Origin: Oxyruncus cristatus
Lineage: Eukaryota > Chordata > Aves > Passeriformes > Cotingidae
Assembly (NCBI GenBank): GCA_013399855.1
Contig: VXAY01007418.1
Location: 96,169 to 160,168 of the forward strand
Direction of reading: 5' to 3'
Length of the DNA: 64,000 nt
Within the stretch, counting starts at the first letter, position 1; each line of letters starts with the position of its first letter. Under the pieces are notes generated by a model. That model worked only from the letters and a program-made list of their open reading frames with translations, did no database searches and was not told where the DNA came from. Below are positions 21,201-34,700 of this stretch, piece after piece. A program made the position numbers and the translations under genes.

Positions 21201-24200
21201 TCCTCTCCTTGCCAGTTCTGTCCGAAACAAGGAACACTTCGTTTTCTCACATGTAATTTTGGGGTTTTTTTATGAGCTTTCTCTGCTCACGGCAGCTCTG
21301 ACCCGTGTAAAGCTTCATATCTGCTGACAGGAGGGGACTGACTCCGGCTGGTTGTGTAAGAGGGAGGTTTGGATCAACACTCCTCCCCCTCCTCCCTGGG
21401 ATGGGCTGTTTATTGGGATTTTTCACTGACCTGTTCATTTAATCTTCAGTTTTGGCACCGTTTCCCAGGGCTCTTGTAAGCAAAGGCCTTTGCCAGCCAG
21501 CAGGATGAACCAGTGCATTCGACAGGGTTGGAGAGATCCAGAGGCTTTAGTACCTGCCTGTGGTGGTGGAGGAGGGAGGAAGGTGTGACAGGAGAAACTG
21601 AAGTGACAGTTAAAGGAGTTGCTTCCATCTTTGCCTTTTTCTACACTGAGAAGCAAAAAACTTCCATCCTGCGACTTGGAGCAGCTTCACGTGAAAAGCT
21701 GACACAGTCTGGGGTGAACCTGTTTCTTGGGGGTGTCATCACCCAGCCTGACGTTCTGGGTGGCTTCAGCAGTTTTCCTTCCTCTAAACTGAGCTGGCAG
21801 AAAGCTCCGAGCTGGCGAGTTGTGCTGACGCTGCTCCTGGTCTGGAGATGCTGCTCTGGAAAACAGGCACTTGGGGAGAGATCCCATCTGTGGGAGACGG
21901 CGCTGACTCACAGCATCGAGATCTGCTGGGATGTGCTGCTTTGAGACAGCTGGATTTCGGGAGCTTAGGGAAATTGTGTTAGGGGTGGGAAGCTCAGGGA
22001 CTGTCCTTCAACTGAGGGGTTATTTTTTGACGTGGTTGAAAACTTGAGTAGTGGGTGAGTTGCAGTTTGTGGTGAAGTAGTGCTTGACCTGTTTATTATG
22101 ATTCCATTCCTCACACTCTGCTGATTTGACTCCTTCCTCTTTGGCACTGTTTGCACATAAATGCCTGTCCTCAGAGTCTCCCTGCGGAGCATCTGGGAAG
22201 GTACCCGAAAACACGGACTGCTCTGAAGGACTGGTTTGGCGATGGGGACTGGGTTTAGCTGGGGCTGCCCTGCCCCATACCCAGCAGTGATGGGGATGTG
22301 TGGAGGAGCTGTGGGCTGCACACAACGAGCCTTTTGTTTGCTTGCCTTAGCAGCCCTCCCTCTGAAAGCTGAGATGGTCTCACTCACTGTGTTGTTCACT
22401 GGTTGTTGCTCAGGAAGCCTCCCTGGTTTGGAGGGCTGATCTCAGGAGGCAGTGGTCCTTCTATCACCCTTCCCCTTTAGGAGGTCTCCAGCCTAAAGCA
22501 GCCTGTGGTTATCTCATGTTTCCCCCCAGGCAGCGTGTCCTGCTGACTCTCATCCTGAATTTAAATAAATTGTAGCCCTTGCTAAATGTCTGTCAAATAT
22601 TGACTTAGTCTGTAGGGTGAGCTGAGTAAGCTGAAATTAATGGTGTAATTCCAGCTTGTTTGGCACGGGTGTTTAGGCAGTTTCAGTGCAGATGGTAGAG
22701 GAAATTAAGAACTTACCTTGACTCCATCTCAAGGGAAGGAAAGAGAAGCCTCGGGCTTATATGGCAGTAAGGAAAGACTTGGTGGAGACATAGAGGGGGG
22801 GTGTATTTGTAAAGATATTACTTGAGAGTGATAAAAACTCTTCCTGGTTAATGAGTAAGGTCATAAGACAAGAATTGAGGAGCTGTTGTTAACTGGGTGC
22901 TGTTACAGATGTCATGAAATGATCTCCTGTTTTCTGGTCCGTTGCCATACCCCTGGGATAATTTTTCTAAATCTGTTGAAAACGAGATCCAAAAAAAGAA
23001 AACGAGACAATCTGGCTGGTTGGGGTTTTGGCACAATATCTCCTGGCTTCGTGTGTTCACCCTCTGCAGAGATAAGGGTGTCAGTTTGGCATCTCCTTTC
23101 CTCGGGCTCAGGAGATGTGGACAACTCCATGTGTTCCTGAGGTGCTGCTGCAGAATGACAAAGCCCTGATGCCTCCAAGCAGGCAAAGAAATGGAGATGC
23201 AGGGATGTGTCTGAAGTGATCCAAGTGCTCCAAGTGAGCTGGTGTCAGAACTGGAGCTAAAACACGCAGCTTTCCTCGTGTGTCAGAGCCTCCGTGTGCA
23301 GCCTGGCCTTCAAACTCCTGGGGGAAACTTGTGGGGTTTCGAGGTTATTTTTGAGAGGTTTGTTGCTGGCATAAAGGAATTTTGAGATTCCAGATGATAA
23401 AGATGCAGCTTCAGGGCCAGTCCCGCCTGAGTGACTGCAGGGATCTCATTGTTGGGACAGTGAATCCGGTGGAAGTTGATGTAAATGCTGAGCTCAGGAG
23501 TAGTTGTTTTTTTTTTTAAAACACCTTTTTTCTCTCCACCCCTCCCCAGTTTTTGCTGCAGGAAGCGAGATCTCCATTGTGGCTTTGGGTTTTGTGGGAG
23601 CTTTGTGCCTCCAATTGATCTGTTCCTGGCTGATCCTCAATGGCCCAGAGAGCAAAATGGAATGCAGCAGATTCATTATACGCTGAAATATTTATGGTGT
23701 TACTGTAAAGGTCATTGATGGCAGTGGAGGATACAGTCCTGAGTCTGTCACCACTCTCTTTGGAGAGCAGTGTCTCGTAAAGTCCCTGGAAATAACTTAT
23801 CCTTGGCACATGGTTCTGAGGTACATTCCTGGATCTTCCACAGGTTAACAAATGACTGTGATAATGCATTGGAAAGTGAACAGCTGTGTTTAATTTGCTG
23901 TGTGTACTCTCACAGGCAGAGCAGGAAAGGAGCCTTAATTTAACCTTGTACCTTTTTGCCTGATTTAAGTAATTTGCAGAGTTGTACAATAAAATCTCCA
24001 CAGTCTCGTTTCTATTCCCATTATAGTAACCTGGAATTGTTATTAATGCCCGAGGGCATTTTTGCTCCTACCCGTGTGGGAGTGACTATTACCTGTTGCA
24101 TAACGTGATTGGGAAGGGTAGCAATGGAGAGGCTCCTGGGCAACGAGGTGGGCTGTGCCTTCCCTCGCCCTGCACCTCAAAATGAAGTGTCCTTTGGCAG

Positions 24201-27200
24201 ATGGAACCTCTCAGAGCCTCACGGGTGCAGGAGTGCTGGTGTGTGACTGCTCCCCGTCAGAGGGCCCTGGATGGTGTGGGATCCACGACTGACCTATTTG
24301 CTGGCAGTTTTAGCATCTGGCTATTTAGCATCTGGGATTAGTTCAGCCAGCTGATACCCAATTCCGTGTGGTAATGGTGTGACTTCAGGCATGGGTTGGA
24401 TGATTGGATGATGAGGAGCATTTTGGAGTCTGGCCTTGCAAATGCAGCTCGTTAATTGAAGCTCTGCCCGCTGTCAGAGCTGCCTTTTTAAGCTGTGCTG
24501 TCTGTCCTCCCCACGATGTTCCAGCCTCCCTGCCTGCAGTCTGCAGCTCCTCTGCCAAGCAGCAGCTGCTGTTGTGCACATTTGTCACCTGTGGCCACTC
24601 CTCTGGCTCTGAGGGGCTCTTTCCCTGTCACACCGAGAGTTTTCCTAATTGGAAGCGAGCACTGGAGGGGCCGCTCTCATTGTGGGGTGTCACGAGAGAG
24701 CTCTTTGCCTGAGCGTGTTTCAGGCCAGCTGCAGGAGGTTCAGCAGCCCTGTCTGTCATGATCAGACAGATCTCTACATAATCGAGCAAACCTCTTGAAT
24801 TATGAGGATGGAAAATAATGTGCTTTGATTTACAGATGTTGCAGCACAAAAAGCGCTCAGTGAATTCTCTTACCGGTGATATCTGGGATGTGTTTGGCAT
24901 CCTTGGTTTCTGAGTGGACCCATTTTCTGAACATACCCTGGCCTTCTGGAGACTTCTCTGGACACTGCTGTTTTACTGACAAGCAGATTATTAATTACTC
25001 TTCAGTAGCATTTTAAGCCAAGTTGAGGGATTAAAGCGGGCCAAGAATCCGTGAAGTTTATGGTAGGAAAGACAAAGGGTGATAGAGGCTGTTGCATTAT
25101 GGCTGATCTTTACAAGCAGGGTGAAAAAGGGAAGGGAACGAAGCGTGATTTTAATTAAATCCTCTAAACACCTTTTCCTTCTGTCCTTTAGGAAGCTTTA
25201 GTGAGTTGTGAGACCGTTTTTCAGTGCCTGTACCTTGTGAGCAGTGGGAGGGGGAAGATGCAGCAGACACAGACCTCACCTGTGGTGGCTCAGAGGTGCA
25301 GGTTTGGTGAGGGAGTGGCAGAAAATTTGCAGGTGTTTGTGAAGGGTTTTGAAGTGTTTCCTCCTTTTGGGGCACTTGAACTCTCTTGGTTACAGACTGG
25401 CAGATCTGCAGGTTAGGAAGGTTTCTGCAATCCCTCAAAGCTGTGGTACTCTGGAAGAAAGAGTTCCTGTGGTCTCTCTCCTGGTTGTGTGGCAGAGCAG
25501 TTTGGGAAGTGCTGAGATGGAATCTGAGCTTGGTTCTTGCTTGTGAGGTTTGTTCTTTCAGCAGGACAGGGAAGAGGAGACCTGATGGGACGATAGAAAT
25601 AGACTTGTTTTGGTCTGAAGGAACTAATGGATTGATGGTGGTGGCTTCTTTTCTGTTTAAGGGAAGGGCAGCATTTAGAGCAGGATACATTTACGTTGGG
25701 ACTTATTTCTACAGACTTAATTGTCTGCCAAGTTGTTTCTTTTTTTTTTTTTTTCTTTGTCTGCTTTATGGTCAGCAGTGAAAACCAACCATTTCTGCAG
25801 CACAGTTCACCTTGTCCTAAGCAGACACCCTGATCCAGTCCAGTTTTCTGTGCTCCAGCAGTGCCTGCTGCTTTTGCTGGCTGCAGAGAGAGCCACAGCA
25901 GCCGGTTCAGGTGTGATGGGAATCACATTTCTCAATGGGAATTGGCCTATCCAAGGCCAAACCTTGGGTGCTGGGTGCTTTTGGACACTGTACCAACTCC
26001 TTGTAGTTGCAATTTCCTTCTTCCAAGAAGGATGAAGAGCTGATGTGGGCACTGGATCTGATTATACCCCGTGGTGGCGGGTCTGAGGTTTGAAGTGTGT
26101 TTCTGACCACGTCAGTGAGAGTCATTGTGTGATATTCCAAATATCAGTGCAGAAATTTGAATGGCTTTGTTTCACTCCTGAGCCTGGGCAGGTTGGCGAG
26201 TTTGTCTGCGGGAATCCATCCACAAGGGAAAGTTCCAGCCAGACAGGATGATGTCCTGGTATCGATTTGGGTTTTACTGCACTATCAGAGGAGGGAATCA
26301 GATGGTGCAAGGGGTCTATTCTCAGTGATTCTGGTATCTGATCAGACGTGCTCTGGTGGAGGAAATCACACTGAAAACGACCGCGGAGCTTTGAGTTTTA
26401 ACTCCCAAACTCGAGCCTGGATCATACAAAGCAAACCCTCCGAGCCCGTGAAGGGGGTTTTGTGGAGGAATAAAGCTCATTGTCAGCTGCCGTGTTCAGA
26501 CCCTTGGGAAATTGTGACCATTGTCTGGGCTATTATCGCTTAATAAAAGCTTTGCATTTCCTCATTCAGGGTCTTGAGAATCTGGTTCTGTGCTTTTAAA
26601 AATAACTCAGCGTGAGCCACAATTGGGAGCATTCACAGAGGAAATTCTTCAGCCGTTTAAAACAAAGTGAAGGGAGGGAAAAAAGCTCTCCTTAAAGTGC
26701 TTTTACTTGTCCGCGAAGAGCGAGTGTGTCCCGGCCGTGCTTCTGGAGGAACCACGGTGAGGTTGGAGCCCGGTCCTGCTCCTGCCGAAGGTTTGTTTGC
26801 TTCCAGCCTTCAAGGATTTTGGGACCAGGAGGATCCTGGCTGGATGGTCAGGGATGGTGTACCTCTCGTGGATGAGCAGCTCTGGGCAGGTGGGACCAGC
26901 AGTCACTGGTGGGCTTGAAGCGTTTTGGTCTCGATGCGAAAGGCAGGGACATGTTTTTCTTTGCTTCTTGTGCCGAGTTTCACCAGGAAGGGTCACTTCA
27001 GGCAAATGGAAACGTGGCCACACGCTGAAGGATGTGCAGGATTTAGGGCACGCACTCTGCAGGCTCTGGGAAAACATCCCAAAGCTGTGTTGGGGTGGGG
27101 AAGGGCACAGAGAAGAGGGTGCTTTGGTCTCTGAGGTGTTCATCACCCTCAGCTTGGCTTATTAATAGGGTTTTTTTGTGCTGAGAGGTTGTAGCCCAGC

Positions 27201-30200
27201 ACAGAAGCCCTGAACTATTTTAAAAATCAGCTTTGGAGGTTTGTGTCTTTCCCTTTGCGTGTTCTTGGGTTTATTTTCCTTCTTGAGAGGAAATAATTAC
27301 ATTGCTTGTTTCCCATGTTCTGGCTCTCGATGAGGAGGAATGTACTCGGGTTTCTTTGTGTTGTGGTGGTGTTTTGTTTTGTTTTTCCCCAGTGCAGTTT
27401 GTGCTGTTAAAATATCCCGGACAGCAGTAGCTGCCCACGTACAGCACAGAAACGTGTGTTTAGTGGTTGCAAGACATGCTTGCTCTGGGTGTGCCACCCT
27501 GTTTCGTTCAGTGCCTGTGTGATTGCCCATCATTTATTGTTCCATCAGGCTCAGGAGATATCATTTACATTAGTAATTTGTGCTCCGTGCAGGCCAGAGT
27601 TACCTACGTTGCCTCTTGATTTTTTTTTTAAATAAGTTTTACCTGTTTCTGGCAGGATCGAGGAGGGGATGAAGTGGTGTAGAAGACGCTTGGTAATGAG
27701 GAGGCTGATGACTGGGTTGTTGTCTTGTTTTTATGTGTGATAGGACATGAATTTAGGCAGAATATTCCTCTTCCATGCCTCGCTTTCTCCACTGGAAAAT
27801 AAAACTAGCATGGCTTTTTGGTTAGGAGCTAGCAGGAATTACTCTCCTCCCTCTTTGTGTCTCCAGCAGCATCTGTGATATGCACAGTCCGGGGACAAGA
27901 CACAGCCCTGCAGTAGCTAAATTCTGTCACACCTTTGCGTGGCTTGGTGTTGCTCGAAATTTTATAGGTCATGTGCCCCATTAAAATGATTTCCATGCCT
28001 GTGTTTGGAGGATCTGCTGTGCCTGTTTTCCTTTATATCCGTGTGACTGATCCAGGGCCATATGTTAACACTGTAACTGCTTTTACTTTATTTATTTATT
28101 TTTATACCCGTTGGTGTCTAAATATATCTAATAAAAATGCAGACTGGAGCTCTTTAATGAGGCGTAAGTCATCCCTGCCTCTCCCCTTTTTTTTTAATGA
28201 GACAAAACCACCTCACACGCTGGCTGCTTTTTGTGGGGACTTCTGCTTTGCATTTCTACACATCCATCATCGAGTGAAGCCTCTCACAAAGGGAAATAAG
28301 AAAAGGCAGTTTAAGAGAGCGATTTTCTGTGCTTTAAACCTGAACCTTTGCAAAGGGAAAAGCCCCGTGCTGTAGCCGGGGAATCACAGGCTGTGTGTGA
28401 GGATGCGAAGTGTTTTGGGGAGGAGGAAACATAAAGATCGTAGTGCTGAGTAAGTTCAGCGTGGTCGTGGATTGTACAGGGGAGGAGAGAGGGAGCAGTT
28501 TGCAAAGGGAAAAATGGCCTTCCTTTTGCAAAAACGGCAAAATTCAAAGTGTTCGTTGGAAGTCTTTTTTTTTTTTTTTTGGCACCCAAAGGAAAAAAAA
28601 TCTTTATTTTGTTGGCACCCACTGCTTGGCCAAGCCGGGGGGTCAAGGTTGGGCGCTGGCGTACGGATGCACCCTCCGTGATTTCGGGTGTTTTGGGAGG
28701 AAATATCTTTGCTGCAGGAACAGCTCTGGTTTGCAGGTGCCTTGTGCGGCAGATGCGGCTGTGGTTTGACAGCTGAAGTCGGAGCAGGGCTGTGAAATCA
28801 GGCTCCTCTCGCACGTGGTGACCGGGTGTGAAATCCGGGGAGGCCGAGTGGCACCAGCACCGCTCCCTCTGGAGTCTTCTCCCGGAGCTGCCGTGAACGC
28901 TCCTTCTGGCTGCTCCTGCCAGGACAGCTGCTTGTGGGATTGTCCTGGGAAACGTCTGCNNNNNNNNNNNNNNTATATGAAAAAAAAAAAAAAAGAAAGC
29001 GAAGTTGTGCTTGTTTTGGAAGGGCCTTTCCCCTTTCTCACTGCTCACAGGTTGATCCCGTGGTCGCTGTGATGACAAGCCCAGTCTGCTTTCGCTAGAG
29101 AGGACACCAAGACTTGCCTCACCAGGTTTGAGAAGGGAGCCTTAGCAACTCCAAACTGTGACCAAGGACTGCAAACCAGTGTTTTGTGTATAAAACAGAT
29201 CTGTGAGTAATTGCTTAACGATGAAGTAAGACAGAACAGATGACAAAGAAGTCGATGAGTTTTCTGAAATGCCAGCCCACGTGAAGAGTTTCTGAGAGGG
29301 AAGGTAGTCAGGGTTGTGGTTTTTAATTAAATGGCCTCTTTTCATGGGCAGTCAAATTTTCAGACTTAGCAAGGCCTTGCATAACAGGAGGTGCTTTATT
29401 TACAGGCTGCGCATTCCCTCGTGGACACAGGGGCACAAGGATAAATTATTTAATTATAGATCTCCAAAGGAGTGAGCCAGGCGCCTGCTGGGCCCTGTTG
29501 TCCCTGTGCTTTCCCAGCTTTGCGTGTTCCCTCTCTGGCTAATTCCCAAAATCCAGCCCGAGTGGTCTCTCGGTTATTAATGTTAATTAGCGAGGTTCTG
29601 CTCTATGAATATTCCTGTAGCTTTCCCAACACACCAAGTGCTCAGCTCCTCACCCGTGTAACGAGCTTGTACACAGCTCTGGTGGTAATTAGCTGCATCC
29701 CTCCAAGGACGTGTGCCCCTCTTAGGAATGGGAGTTTTGTGGCAGTTACAGCAAGTCCCTGCTGGGACTCACTTGCAGACTTGTGCCAGGATCGGGTTTT
29801 CAGCTTTTTTTTGCCCTCTGTTTTAATCACTAGTTTCTCCTCTGTGCACTCTACTTGCTGAGCAGCGTGGTTGTAATATTAGTTCTTTTCAGATTTGCCA
29901 TTAGTACCTTGTTTGAACCAGTGCTGCTGGCAAAGTCCTGACTGGATTTGTGCTCCAGGTGGGGGTCGGATTTAAGTGTTCTTCAAAAAGCTTTTGTGCT
30001 GCAGGAACGGTGCCCCTTGTGCTGACAACGGTTTTGTATCTCTGCCTCCTAATAACCAGCACCTTCTTGTCCCCAACAACTGTGTTCAAGGAAGAAATTT
30101 CCCCCTAAAGATGTGGAAGTGCTGTTTGTTCTGCCAAATCCAATTGGGGCTTTATTATCTCTAATTTAATGTCCTTGCTGATGGGATGCTCCTGTTGTGG

Positions 30201-30203
30201 GTG
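18251..30203. other. 12-kb stretch without recognisable CR1 or gene
   Basis: This is the longest CR1-free interval of the window. It holds T-rich low complexity from about 19140 to 19632 (ending in a 22-base T run at 19611-19632), A-rich runs at about 20660-20692, T runs near 25738-25755 and 28566-28580, and a 14-base N gap at 28960-28973. Scattered candidate splice sites exist on both strands, but none with convincing paired evidence. The absence of repeats would fit conserved or regulatory DNA, though chance also allows it. Confidence 0.4.
28960..28973. other. Assembly gap, 14 N
   Basis: A short N run followed by 'tatatga' and a poly(A) stretch. Open frames crossing it are not reliable. 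Confidence 0.98.
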
Positions 30204-30378
30204 AATCATAGAATGGTTTGGATTGGAAGGGATGTGAAAAATCATCCAGTTCCTCCCCCTGCCATGGGCAGGGACACCTCCCACTCTCCCAGGTTGCTCC
30301 AAGCCCCATCCAACCTGGCCTTGGACACTCCCAGGGATCCAGGAGCAGCCACAGCTTCTCTGGGCAACCTGTGCCAGT
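30204..30378 (-). mobile_element. CR1 LINE 3' fragment (type B tail)
   Basis: It opens with an intact terminus, 'aatcatagaatggtttggat', then 'ctgccatgggcagggacacc' and 'aggttgctccaagccccatc'. It stops at 'ggcaacctgtgccagttt'. The preserved terminal octamer suggests a moderately young copy. Confidence 0.95.
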
Positions 30379-31722
30379 TTGAAACATCTGAGGGGTGATT
30401 CTCTCTATATAGCTTGGTAGAAAAACATGCTCCTCCTTTTTTAACACCTAGGGCAATAGAAGGGGAAGAAGGTGGTTCCCTCTTGCTGTACAAATAAAAA
30501 TTATGACCAGAAATGAGTCCCAAATGATATTTTAATTTTTCTGTGTGTTCAGGATGGAACAGCGATGTGAGATCAGCAGGTTTTTCCAGAAGAGGAGGGT
30601 TGTTCTCCAATATCTCTGCTTTGTCCCTGGTTTTATGTGTTCGGTATCATCCAGAAAACTCTTGGTTTGATTGTAATTTGCATTTAGATTGGCTGCCTGA
30701 AGGGAGTCGCTTGCAAGGGGAGATGGGGCTCTGTGGCTTCAGTCTCTTGCAGATCTGGCTGAAAGTAATGGCATTTACATAAAAACCATTAGCTCTGTTA
30801 TTGATAAACATGAAAGGCATCCATTTCATTTAATTTTCTGATGAGGACCCTTTAATATAAGCACACAATAGCACTGAGGTAGTAACATTCCTGCCCCCCA
30901 TCCCTCCGTACCGACCTCTTGTTTTAAGGGCAAGTTTTGATTGGGATTTTGTTGGTGGGGAGATGGAGAAATCATTTCTGTTCCAATTTCCTGAAGTAGC
31001 CAGTTGTCTGGCTACATTGTAGGGAATTATTTAATGCTCATTTTAAGAGGTGTCTCTATTAATTGAACGGGGATTTAATGTCTCCCCGAAGCACAGTTGC
31101 TCCGCGTGTGATGTATAACCAACACGTACGTCTGGCAATTCTATGGATAATCTTTTCCTTAATCAAAACGGGTTTAAGCACAACTTCAGTGGCTCCCTAT
31201 TAAAGGGATAAAGTGTGTCGAAACAGCAAACCTATTAAAGGGAACTTTTCTGGTGCCTGGCAGATCACAGCCCACGTAACCCTCCAGCACCGCGTCTGCA
31301 CAAAAGTTTGTGCAGCGCTGCGTCGGTGACCAGAATGTGCCACCAGGAGCTGTGATTCACTGGCTCTGTAGTAATGGCCTTTGTGGAGCTGTTGCTGCTG
31401 CTCCCACATATAAATATCTCGCTTTTCTCCTGGGCTGAGTCGGGTCTGACCTCGGGAGCCTCCGGAGGCAGCGGGTGCCACGGTTGTTTTTCAGCATCGC
31501 AGCGTTTGCTGTAGAGACCTTGCTGTGGGCTTTGCAAGCTCTTTCAGCTCTTGACCTCAGAGCTGAGGGGGAATGTGTGTTTCTCTCTGTTTTGCATTCC
31601 TTACCTGGCCTACTTCTTGATTTTTTTTTTTTTTTTCCCCCCCCCCCTAAATTTTAAAAACGTTTCACAAGTTTTTTTGTCACTTTGTCCGTATTTACAA
31701 CTCTTTTTTTCTTCTCTAACAG
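30379..31722. other. Presumed intron upstream of exon at 31723
   Basis: Unique-looking DNA. It ends with a run of 16 T and 11 C at 31621-31647, followed by a second pyrimidine-rich tract at about 31700-31722 that forms the acceptor of the next feature. Confidence 0.4.
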
Positions 31723-31797
31723 GCTCCAGACAGATGAGTAGGGAGCTGGCCACAGAAGAGGAACAGATTCTGGTTTTCCAGCTGATCACCCTGTACA
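31723..31797 (+). CDS. Probable internal exon, gene not identified
   Basis: This is the best exon candidate in the window. It is preceded by a textbook acceptor, a long T/C tract ending CTTCTCTAACAG, and followed by a strong donor, ACA|GTGAGT. The 75 bp are open in one frame, entering with two bases and leaving with one (phase 1-1), giving 24 whole codons. The peptide includes RELATEEEQILVFQLITLY: an acidic stretch followed by an alternating hydrophobic run, as in an alpha helix. A Met codon occurs at 31734 but lies inside the exon and need not be a start. No family is recognised. Downstream, the frame continues open into the intron for about 60 codons, so the donor rather than a stop defines the end. 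Confidence 0.48.
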
Positions 31798-34700
31798 GTG
31801 AGTACCTTACTATTTCAAGAATAAAACTTTCTGCAGTGCCTGATGTTGGCCTAAAACTGCCTCCACAGGGGCACAGCATTAACTCTGCCTGCTTGGACAG
31901 CGTTGTCCTAGAAATACAGGTGTCCTTGGCTCAACCCTTGGTTTGGGAGAAGTATTGCTCCAGCTCCTTTTGTCTGTGGTGGTAAATTGTATCCATGGCC
32001 CACTTCCAGTAGCGTGAGTGGTGAAGTTGTATCTTGGACCTGCTCAGGGCTGTGAGGAATCCACACTAAGGGTGTCCTGTGCTGCAGGATCGGGAGTGAA
32101 AATGGTCTCCAGGGCTATTCCAGCCTCGTGTGAGGTGTGGGATGAGTGAGGAGGGTGGATGAGGGATTACTCATAAAGGCTGCTGTGAAATCAGGCAAAC
32201 GAGGCTTGGCCTGACTGGTGGGCAGAAAAAAAAGCGCTGGAAAGTGTCTCCTAGTTTATGGTGAGGATGGCAGGTTTTCCCTGGAAGTGGAGGAGAAAAT
32301 CCGTGTTTCACGGGGGATTGTTGCACATTAAAATGTCTCACATGCGTGTTAATGGGCTGTAATAACGAGCCTGTGCTTTAGGAAGTGTCTGCAAACGTAT
32401 TAGGCCGTGCTTTTGTGAGGGACTCGAGGTTGCAAATGCTGGATAATCAGAACATCTTGGCCCATCTGGTGCCAGACTGGAAGGGTTCAGGAGGATGCTC
32501 TGCTCCTGGGTGTAAAATGCCAGGGGAGCGTTGGAGCTGCCCCCGCTGACTGAGACCACTGCACACTTTTGTTCACTGTGGCAGCCCTGGCAGGTGATTC
32601 CCTAAGGATACCATGGGAGGATGAACTTTGACACTGAAGGTGTTTGTTAATGAGAGTCAAGGAGGAAATAATACACTCTGAGACTCTGGCTTGTGTCATC
32701 AGGTTGGTGTGGATATACCCAGGGAGAAGGGCAGAGAATTCCTGTGCTTCTGGGAAAGAAGGGGGGAGAGAGGGGTGTGCTGATTTGTGGCTTCCTCACT
32801 GCTCCTACATCCAGCCAGTACATCATGATGTGCAGGATGCCCTTGGCCCAGGTGTGTTACATACTGATGTAGCTTGGTGTACTTCTGGATTCAGGACGGT
32901 CTGTCTTCCCTAATTTTGTGCCAAACACAGCAGCAGGGACTCTCCTCAGCTCCTGTGAAAAACTCCAGGGTGAATAATAACCCTGGAAGTAGCAGAGAGG
33001 TCACCTGAAGGACAAGCAGTGCTGTTATTGACCAGCTGTGCCACCGTGCCACGGTCCTCATCGACAGCTCTAATCCCGGGGTGTGCTCCCAGGCAGATCT
33101 GCTGACTCCAGGAGCTGGAACATCGATACCATTGAATTCTCCTTCCCTCTGCATATCTTACGGAGAAGGTGGTGAGTTGCAGCCTGACAGCTGTGCAGTC
33201 TGCACAAGGCCACGAGGCTGCCCAGGCTTCCCCCAGGACATAATTTGGGCTGCATGATGTTTATTAGGCTGGTGTTGAGCGCAGCAGGCTCAGCACTGAC
33301 CTTCAGGAGCTGTTTGCGGGCCCGATGGCTGGGGGAAGGAGTGTAGGAGACAAGGATTTCAGGCTTGGAAGTCCTTTTTAGGGTGGAAGACAGTGATTAA
33401 AAGCCAGAAGGGCTGCATGTGTGAATTTAGGTCAGTGGGAGATTGCTGAGCAAAGGGCTGTTCTTGGCAGGGAGCTGGAACAAGGGAGATGCTGGGAACA
33501 GCCTGTGGTTGCCGTGGAACAGAGTGGGAAAACAGCCTGTTTCAAGTGAGTCCTTAACAAGTCATTTCTATGCAAGACTCCATGGCTCTGGATATCTGAA
33601 TAACCAGGCTGGCCCTGGAATCTAAAAATACTTTCAGGAGACTTCGTCTGCAAACATGACCTGAGGCTTCCTGGCTCGGCAGCGGAGCCAAGAGCTGCGG
33701 GAGGTCATGTCACAGGCCCCTTCCTATGAGGATGTGGCATCATCCCTGTGAACATGAGCGTGGGTCTGGTGCTTCCTGTGCACCACGTGGGCTCGTGTGG
33801 TCTGTCAGCTCACAGCTGCAGTTGAGAAGGATAAGGGAGAGCAGTTAATTGGGCAAGGAGGATTTGTGCTGCCTGAACCTCCTGCCTGCACTTCTTCCTT
33901 GAGCTCTGGGCAGCGAAGGAGTGGAATTCCTGCTTCTTGGATGCAGGGCACTGGGGGAGTGGAGTTGCTGCTTCTTGTTGCTGTTCTCTTCAGAAGATGC
34001 TGTAGACTCTTGTCAGCTTCTTTAACACCTCAGAACATGGGTGGCCACGGGTCTGTCCTGTCTCCAGCCATGGCAGGTAGGAATGTCCTTCGTCTCAGAT
34101 CCATTTATTTGTCTCTTGGTTGAACCCAGGTGTGTTTTCAGGCTCTGTCCTGTCACCAGGCATTTCGCAGTTCAGCTCTGTGTGATGAACCACTTCCTTG
34201 TGGTGACTGCACCGACTGCCAGCTCGTTTAACTGCAGTGAGCTCCTGCTTGGGGAATTGTTGCTTGCAATGTTTGCTGGTAAAATTCTGTCAGTCCCTCC
34301 CGTGGCCCCTGTCGGAGGCCTCTTTTCCAGACTGAAATGTCCTGATTAATTCACTGGTCCCTACAGAGTCTTTGACCTCCATGACCTTTGGTCCTCTGAG
34401 TCTTTGACCATCTTCACTGTCATTTTGTCATCTTGGCGGGTAACTTTTGGTCAGGGTGCACAAAGCTCTTTTTTTTTTTCTCCTCTTGAATGTCCTTACT
34501 AGAAGCTTGACAGAACCTGAGGGCCTGTCCTATTCCTGCAGTTCTCTGTGTGTACAACCCTGGAAAAAAACCCTGGAATTTTGACGCTCTCCATAACAAT
34601 AAGCCACAGACTTATTATTTTTTCTTCTAAAAAGCTGAAGTTTATGTGCCTAATCTAAGAACTCTATCAGAAAAGCCATGAATAAACCTGACAACATTCC

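Noticed and set aside
22717..22760. Minus-strand ATG followed by a perfect AAG|GTAAGT donor and an upstream TATA-like CATATAAG
   Set aside because: Only 11 coding bases and no CpG island; too little to call a first exon.
25151..25690. 179-codon minus-strand open frame
   Set aside because: Ser/Thr/Pro/Gln-rich with no domain; overlapped by open plus-strand frames of similar quality.
28311..29078. 255-codon minus-strand open frame
   Set aside because: It crosses the 14-N gap and homopolymers; no recognisable protein content.
33687..33751. Possible terminal exon reading SQELREVMSQAPSYEDVASSL then stop
   Set aside because: Only about 22 codons, and the acceptor has a weak pyrimidine tract; chance is likely.
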